From Ruminococcaceae bacterium UBA945 (GTDB lineage: Bacteria; Bacillota; Clostridia; Oscillospirales; Acutalibacteraceae): a DNA stretch of 11,146 nt. Below the pieces are notes generated by a model that did no database searches, was not told the origin of the DNA, and saw nothing but the letters and a program-made list of their open reading frames with translations. Below are positions 7,018 to 11,146 of this stretch, piece by piece. The translations under genes were made by a program, and so were the position numbers. The first letter of the stretch is position 1. Each line of letters opens with the position of its first letter. The stretch spans positions 1 to 11,146 of the forward strand of contig DBCZ01000013.1 of assembly GCA_002293315.1 (NCBI GenBank). Reading direction: 5' to 3'.

Positions 7018-7935
7018 TTATTCCCTCTTTGCGATTTCCTCGCCGATTTCACATAATTTCATCAGCCTGTGATTTGCGCCGCTGCGGCTGATGTGCAGCT
7101 TTTCCGAAAGCTCCTTGAGCGTCATCTCTGGGTTTTCAAGGCGCAGAACCGCCGCCTCTCTGAGCTCCTCCGGCAAGCTTTGAAGCCCCGAGCTGTCACT
7201 TATCCTCGCGATGGCGGCGATTTGCCTTGCCGAGGCCGAATAGGTTTTATCCATGTTTGCCGTCTCAAAATTTGCCTTGCGGTTTATATTATTGATGGTT
7301 TCCTTATACATCTTGATTTGCATAAGCTCCATTGAGCTGCCCGCCGCGCCCATATACGTGAGAATATCCTCAATCTGCGCGCTGTCTTTGAGATAGATTA
7401 CGAAGTTCCCCTTGCGAGAAGCTATCAATGGGTTAAGCTCTATTTCCTCAATCTCCGAAAGCAGCGACAGCAAGCCTTCAGCGAGCTTTTTACGCGGGGT
7501 GGCAAACTCAAAGTGATACTCCTTGTTTGGGTCTGTTATCGTTCCGCTTGTGAGAAAAGCGCCACGCAGAAAAGCCGCATAGCTGCCTTCGTCTTCCAAA
7601 TTCGCGCGGTTTATGCGCAGGCTTATCTCAGTGCCGTCGTTGCCGAAATAGTCAAGAAGCGCTTTCCTGCCACTTTCTTCCGGTATGCTTATCCTGTAGG
7701 CGGGCTTCCTGCGGCGGCTCATCGTGTAGCTGATCTCCGCCGAAACCACCGCCGTGACCGCCGCAAGCTCTGCCATCTTTCTTATGACCTCGGCGTTTTC
7801 GTTTATGTATGAGCCTTCTCGCACACTATAGCACTTTGAGAAAAGCCATGCGCCGTAGCACTCTGCCTTGAGATCACTAAGCCTTTTGGCTTCTATTCTG
7901 CAAAGCTCATTTTTTACATCTGAAGAGAATGACAT
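7018..7935 (-). CDS. whiA: WhiA-type DNA-binding protein
   Basis: WhiA is a Gram-positive DNA-binding protein with a degenerate LAGLIDADG homing-endonuclease fold joined to a helix-turn-helix. In Streptomyces it controls sporulation septation genes; in Bacillus it influences cell division and chromosome segregation, apparently without classical regulation. This protein has 305 residues, close to the usual 310-330. The start MSFSSDVKNELCRI matches the family N-terminus; the LAGLIDADG-like part covers about 90-190 (including FLRGAFLTSGTITDP). A C-terminal helix-turn-helix lies at about 271-294 (LKELSEKLHISRSGANHRL). The ATG at 7935 follows GGAGG by 4 bases. It comes 59 bases after rapZ with no yvcK in between, the departure from the usual rapZ-yvcK-whiA trio. 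Confidence 0.95.
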   Translation of the reverse strand: MSFSSDVKNELCRIEAKRLSDLKAECYGAWLFSKCYSVREGSYINENAEVIRKMAELAAVTAVVSAEISYTMSRRRKPAYRISIPEESGRKALLDYFGNDGTEISLRINRANLEDEGSYAAFLRGAFLTSGTITDPNKEYHFEFATPRKKLAEGLLSLLSEIEEIELNPLIASRKGNFVIYLKDSAQIEDILTYMGAAGSSMELMQIKMYKETINNINRKANFETANMDKTYSASARQIAAIARISDSSGLQSLPEELREAAVLRLENPEMTLKELSEKLHISRSGANHRLMKLCEIGEEIAKRE

Positions 7936-7994
7936 ATACCCTCCGGCGAATATCTATGCGAAATCTTGGCTGTAAAGTAAAATGCCTTTGATGC

Positions 7995-8852
7995 TTATTT
8001 ATGCATATCTCGATGCGTGACGGACGAGCTGATTCCCTCTTTCAAAAGATGCTCGTTCATATATTCCGCCAGCGCCACAGAACGGTGCTGGCCGCCTGTG
8101 CAGCCCACTGTTATCATGAGCTGGCTTTTGCCCTCCTGATTATACAGCGGAATGAGGTAGTCTATCATATCCACAAAGCGCTTCACAAAGCCTTTTGTCT
8201 CCTCTTTCTCCATGACGAAATCATAAACCGGCTTATCAAGCCCGGAAAGCGGGCGAAGCTCGGCATCATAAAACGGGTTAGGCAGGCAGCGCACATCAAA
8301 GACCAAATCCGCTTCCAGCGGAATGCCGTGCTTGAAGCCGAAGCTCATGCAATGCACCTTCATTGAGTCCTGCGAATTGGTGAGAAACAGCTTTGAAATC
8401 CTGTTTTTGAGCTGTGCGGGCGATACCTGCGAGGTGTCTATAACGTAATCCGCGCGCGATTTCACCGGGCGCAGCATCTCCCTTTCATGCCTGACGGCGT
8501 CCTCCAGTGAGGCGTTCATCTCTGTAACAAGCGGGTGACGCCTGCGGCTTTCTTTATAGCGGTTGACAAGCACCGAATCCTTTGAATCAAGAAATAAAAT
8601 CTTGTATGAACAGTTTTCCTTCTCCAGAGTTTCCGTCGCCGTGAAGAAGGATTTGAACATCTCGCCGCCTCTGGCGTCTGTAACTACGGCAACCCTGCCC
8701 TCCACCTCTCCAGACTGAAGCAGGAGGTCATAAAAAATTGGTATCAGCTTCGGCGGCAGATTATCCACACAGAAAAAGCCAATGTCCTCCATCGCATGCA
8801 TAGCCCGTGTTTTCCCCGCGCCGCTCATTCCCGTTACAATTACAAATTCCAT
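7995..8852 (-). CDS. rapZ: RNase adapter / nucleotide-binding protein RapZ (YvcJ)
   Basis: RapZ/YvcJ family P-loop protein of 285 residues, the normal length. The Walker A motif GMSGAGKT is at 8-15; a Walker-B-like stretch around FFCVDNLPP follows. The C-terminal domain ends with the family hallmark GCTGGQHRS at 250-258. In E. coli, RapZ guides RNase E to the GlmZ small RNA and so controls glucosamine-6-phosphate synthesis. In Bacillus, YvcJ binds and hydrolyses nucleotides and affects competence, and the RNA adapter role is not established for Firmicutes, so the exact function here is open. The ATG at 8852 is preferred over an in-frame TTG four codons upstream: GGGAG lies 5 bases before the ATG, and the family starts M-x-F/L-V-I-V-T-G. 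It begins 23 bases after murB. Confidence 0.95.
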   Translation of the reverse strand: MEFVIVTGMSGAGKTRAMHAMEDIGFFCVDNLPPKLIPIFYDLLLQSGEVEGRVAVVTDARGGEMFKSFFTATETLEKENCSYKILFLDSKDSVLVNRYKESRRRHPLVTEMNASLEDAVRHEREMLRPVKSRADYVIDTSQVSPAQLKNRISKLFLTNSQDSMKVHCMSFGFKHGIPLEADLVFDVRCLPNPFYDAELRPLSGLDKPVYDFVMEKEETKGFVKRFVDMIDYLIPLYNQEGKSQLMITVGCTGGQHRSVALAEYMNEHLLKEGISSSVTHRDMHK

Positions 8853-8875
8853 GTTTTCTCCCAAAATCGCATCGT

Positions 8876-9811
8876 TTATTCCTCAAACCCCTCTCCGATA
8901 AGCGCAATTTCACATTTGAGGTCAACATTCTTTTTGGCTTTAACCTCTGCCTTAACATAATTGATAAGCTCAACTACATCCGCACTGCTTCCGTTATTTG
9001 CATCAGTGTTAATTATGAAGCCCGCGTGCTTGACGCTCACCTGCGCTGTGCGGATTTTCTTGCCCTTGAGCCCGCTTTCTTCAATCAGCGCGGCGGCAAA
9101 AGCGCCCTCCGGCCGCTTGAAGGTGCTGCCGGCGCTTGCCTGCGTATACGGCTGCTTGCTCAACCTTTTCTGCATGAGTTCCTCCATCTTTGCGGTGATT
9201 TCATCTTTACCCGAGGGTTTGAGCTCAAAATATGCGCCGGTGATGATTTTACCGCTATCTGTGTAAGCACTGTGCCGATAAGACAATTTCAGCTCACCTT
9301 TATTATAGCCGCCTACAATACCGACTCTCGAAATATGCTCGGCGCGCACGATGACATCGTTGATTTCACCGTCATAGGCGCCGGCGTTCATATAAACTGC
9401 CCCGCCGACCGTGCCAGGGATTCCGTAGGCGAACTCCAGCCCTGAAAGCGAATGATCCCTCGCGAACCTGCACACATTTGCAAGCAATGCGGCGGCACCG
9501 GCATAAATCAACCTTCTGCCGTTTTCCTCGGCTATCTTGATTTCCTCAAACTCGCCGCCCAGCTTCAGCACGGCACCTCTGATGCCTTTATCGGATACAA
9601 GTAAATTTGAGCCGTTGCCCAGAATGAATGTATTCGTCTCATTTTCGTTAAGAATCGCCAATGCTCCCTTCAGCTGCTCGAGCGTGCGGGGTATTATAAG
9701 TAAATCTGCCGGCCCGCCTATTTTGAAGCTCGTCAGCGCTTTCATCGGCGCGTCTGTTCTCACATCACAGCCTGTGGCGGCGATTAAACCAACCATTTCC
9801 TTTGGATTCAT
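8876..9811 (-). CDS. murB: UDP-N-acetylenolpyruvoylglucosamine reductase
   Basis: MurB reduces UDP-GlcNAc-enolpyruvate to UDP-N-acetylmuramate with NADPH and FAD, the second step of cytoplasmic peptidoglycan precursor synthesis. The protein has 311 residues. FAD-binding motifs are GNGSN at 65-69 and YGIPGTVGGAVYMNAGAY at 129-146. Substrate and catalytic residues visible are R179 in the SYRHS segment, Ser 229 in AGSTFKRP (proton donor), and Glu 301 near the C-terminus. The overall layout and length match the type II MurB found in Firmicutes. The ATG at 9811 follows GGAGG by 4 bases and lies 12 bases after the stop of the PHP gene. It is very likely co-transcribed with the PHP gene upstream and rapZ downstream, the common Clostridia arrangement. 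Confidence 0.96.
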   Translation of the reverse strand: MNPKEMVGLIAATGCDVRTDAPMKALTSFKIGGPADLLIIPRTLEQLKGALAILNENETNTFILGNGSNLLVSDKGIRGAVLKLGGEFEEIKIAEENGRRLIYAGAAALLANVCRFARDHSLSGLEFAYGIPGTVGGAVYMNAGAYDGEINDVIVRAEHISRVGIVGGYNKGELKLSYRHSAYTDSGKIITGAYFELKPSGKDEITAKMEELMQKRLSKQPYTQASAGSTFKRPEGAFAAALIEESGLKGKKIRTAQVSVKHAGFIINTDANNGSSADVVELINYVKAEVKAKKNVDLKCEIALIGEGFEE

Positions 9812-9823
9812 AAATCCTCCGAA

Positions 9824-10144
9824 TCAATATCTTTCTCTTGAGAAAACCTTGGTGTGCTTCTCCAGGTATGCGTCAAGGCGTTCGCGCGAGGCGTTCAGAA
9901 TCAGCTCCTCTGGGAAATCTATTTCCTCCAAGAGCTTCAGCGCGTTTCCGAAGCGCGCCACCTCGGCCTCACTGTGCGCGTCTGAACTGACGACTATCGG
10001 CGCGCCGATTTTCTTGCAGATTTCCGCTATTTTCCTGCAATTCGGAATATTCTGCGGGCGCACGTCGAATGAGTGAGAATTTATCTCGATGAGCTTGTTG
10101 TTCTCAGCGAAAACGGGAATAACCTTTTCATAGTCATATTCAAA
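9824..10144 (-). pseudogene. PHP-domain phosphatase, C-terminal fragment (5' end lost at junction)
   Basis: About 106 residues of the C-terminal part of a PHP-superfamily metal-dependent phosphoesterase of the YcdX/histidinol-phosphatase-like kind. Recognisable are KLIEINSHSFD, the cluster NCRKIAEICKKIGAPIVVSSDAHS with its metal-ligand S-D-A-H, and the family ending FPEELILNAS...LDAYL. The frame is intact back to about 10144 and then meets an in-frame stop (TAA, 10151-10153) where the foreign sequence begins, so roughly the first half, with the HxH and other metal ligands, is missing. A GTG at 10063 could be mistaken for a start, but homologous residues continue upstream of it. In Clostridia a PHP gene next to murB and rapZ is common; the substrate is not established. 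I treat the break as an assembly artefact rather than gene decay, because the remaining frame is clean. Confidence 0.85.
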
Positions 10145-10150
10145 AAGGGT
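10142..10150. other. Junction between two unrelated DNA segments
   Basis: To the left, the minus strand encodes the PHP fragment, which stops matching at about 10144. To the right, a plus-strand YjbH-like frame is open from about 10149 with no start codon; its frame meets a stop at 10131-10133 when traced leftward. Base composition shifts too: the line from 10201 is 63% G+C, against about 50% in a dnaE line such as 6121. Both genes break at one point, with no inverted repeat, insertion-sequence end, tRNA or direct repeat visible. The run CAAAAAGGG could be microhomology. Confidence 0.8.
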
Positions 10151-11146
10151 TTACGACGCGCCGGGGGGCCTGCGCACCGCGGAGTGGGATGACATCGCCC
10201 CACAGAAATTGAGCGACGCGATCACGGGCGCCCTCGCGGAACACGTTCGGGTTCGCGATGTCGAAGTGGCGTTGGGCGAGAAGAGCATTTACGTGGCCTA
10301 CGAGAACTACGGCCACTCCTCCCACGCGGAGGCCATGACGCGCGTGCTGGTCGTCGTCGCGGCAGTGTCCCCCCATGCGGACGCCGTGTTCTTGCTTCCG
10401 CGCGTTCGGGGCGTCCCGGTCATCTGCGCCGAGTTCCCCGGCGATGTCCTCTTCGGGGTTCGCGCGCGCGATCTGACGGACGAAGACCTGTGGCAGGCGA
10501 CGCGATTTACCTGGGCGGAGAAAAATTTCTTCGAGGCCCTCGGAGAACAAGGGGCTTTATCGTTCCGCAGCGAACGTTCCTTGCAGGACCGGGCTCGTCA
10601 TGAGTTCAAGGCCATGGCCGTCTACGAGCCCCGCATTGATCGCACCTTGGATGACGATTATCAGAACCGCTGGAGCATCGACCTCCTTTATAAGGGCCGT
10701 TTCTCAAACGGGTGGGCCGCGCTCGCGGACGTGCGTTTTCCGCTATGGAACGACGTCGACATCAGCTGGGAACCCTGGATGAACGACAGGATCCGCCTCC
10801 AGCGCGCGTTGCTCAGCTATTTGCACCGAACGGAGATCGGGACGGAGGGCGCGCCTAAGGCGCTTTGGTCGCTGGGCGAGGCGGGCTGGTTGGACGCGGA
10901 GTACTTCGGCGTCAACGGCTGGCAGCGGGTTTATTCGAAAAACGGCCGCTGGTGGCTGGGCGGGCGGATCGCCGCCGCGCGGAATCGGGATCCCCTCTCC
11001 TTTGCGGGCATGGCGGAGGGCCAGATCGACTACACCTACAGATGGCGCGACAACGCGCAAGCGGACCCCTGGTTGATGGGGGCATGGGTGCAGGCTGGGT
11101 ACAACTTTACGGCCCTTGGGCTGGATGCGGAACTGAGCTACGGTCG
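10149..11146 (+). CDS. yjbH: YjbH/GfcD-like outer-membrane exopolysaccharide protein, internal fragment
   Basis: A reading frame of 332 complete codons, open at both ends: no start at the junction and no stop before the window edge. The first part (fragment residues 1 to about 140) has the mixed alpha/beta character of the YjbH N-terminal region, including SIYVAYENYGH and FLLPRVRGVPVICAEF. After about residue 150, aromatic-rich alternating strands appear (AVYEPRIDRTLDD, DVRFPLWNDVDISW, NDRIRLQRALLSY, EAGWLDAEYFGVNGW), typical of the beta-barrel part of the YjbH family. In E. coli, yjbEFGH and the related gfc genes belong to exopolysaccharide production, and YjbH is a predicted outer-membrane lipoprotein. 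That implies a diderm host, in conflict with the Clostridia-type genes to the left. Codon use is strongly G/C-ending. The assignment is from remembered family character, not a search; another barrel protein is the alternative. Confidence 0.72.

Noticed and set aside
7936..7994. Possible internal promoter before whiA (TTTACA followed by TAGATA).
   Set aside because: The spacer is only about 14 bases and both boxes are poor.
8807..9445. A 212-codon plus-strand frame opposite rapZ and murB.
   Set aside because: It spans two confidently identified minus-strand genes and has no family features.
10140..11060. Two minus-strand open frames (10140-10550 and 10743-11060) in the GC-rich segment.
   Set aside because: Their Arg/Pro/Ala-rich translations look like antisense shadows of the plus-strand YjbH-like frame, which is continuous and shows family character.

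Overview
The window looks like chromosome of an uncultured Clostridia-type Firmicute (Bacillota), roughly half G+C, joined near position 10,145 to about 1 kb of unrelated, more GC-rich DNA of Gram-negative type. The Firmicute assignment rests on the gene order PHP phosphatase, murB, rapZ, whiA, dnaE, pfkA, on WhiA itself (a Gram-positive protein), on a DnaE1 polymerase with an apparently complete PHP metal site, on AGGAGG-like ribosome binding sites, and on a secreted protein with three SLH repeats. No family-level assignment is possible by eye.

All genes from 49 to 10,144 lie on the minus strand, so the region is described in transcription order, from right to left. The first block is a tightly spaced gene string: a PHP-family phosphatase (5' end lost at the junction), murB, rapZ, whiA, a small unrecognised membrane-anchored protein, and dnaE. 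Gaps are 5 to 59 bases and no internal terminator is visible, so this is probably one operon. It links peptidoglycan precursor synthesis (MurB), a nucleotide-binding regulator (RapZ), a cell-division/envelope DNA-binding protein (WhiA) and replication (DnaE). yvcK, which usually sits between rapZ and whiA in Firmicutes, is absent here.

Next comes pfkA, with its own strong extended -10 promoter and a clear intrinsic terminator. It is followed by a MarR-family regulator with an unusual cysteine-rich C-terminal tail; a perfect inverted repeat overlaps its -10 box, which suggests autoregulation. The marR terminator abuts the promoter of the last gene, which encodes a secreted 365-residue protein with an unrecognised N-terminal domain and three C-terminal SLH repeats. 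The three vacant-strand promoters identified here all use the same -35 hexamer, TTGATA.

From about 10,149 to the right edge, the plus strand carries an open reading frame without start or stop, recognisable as part of a YjbH/GfcD-type outer-membrane exopolysaccharide protein. Strand, composition and apparent taxonomy all change at one point, and both flanking genes are broken there. An assembly chimera is the most economical explanation. I found no RNA gene, CRISPR array or insertion sequence, and nothing that amounts to a new multi-gene system. The most interesting genuine items are the Cys-tailed MarR with its operator, the loss of yvcK, and the two unrecognised extracytoplasmic proteins.
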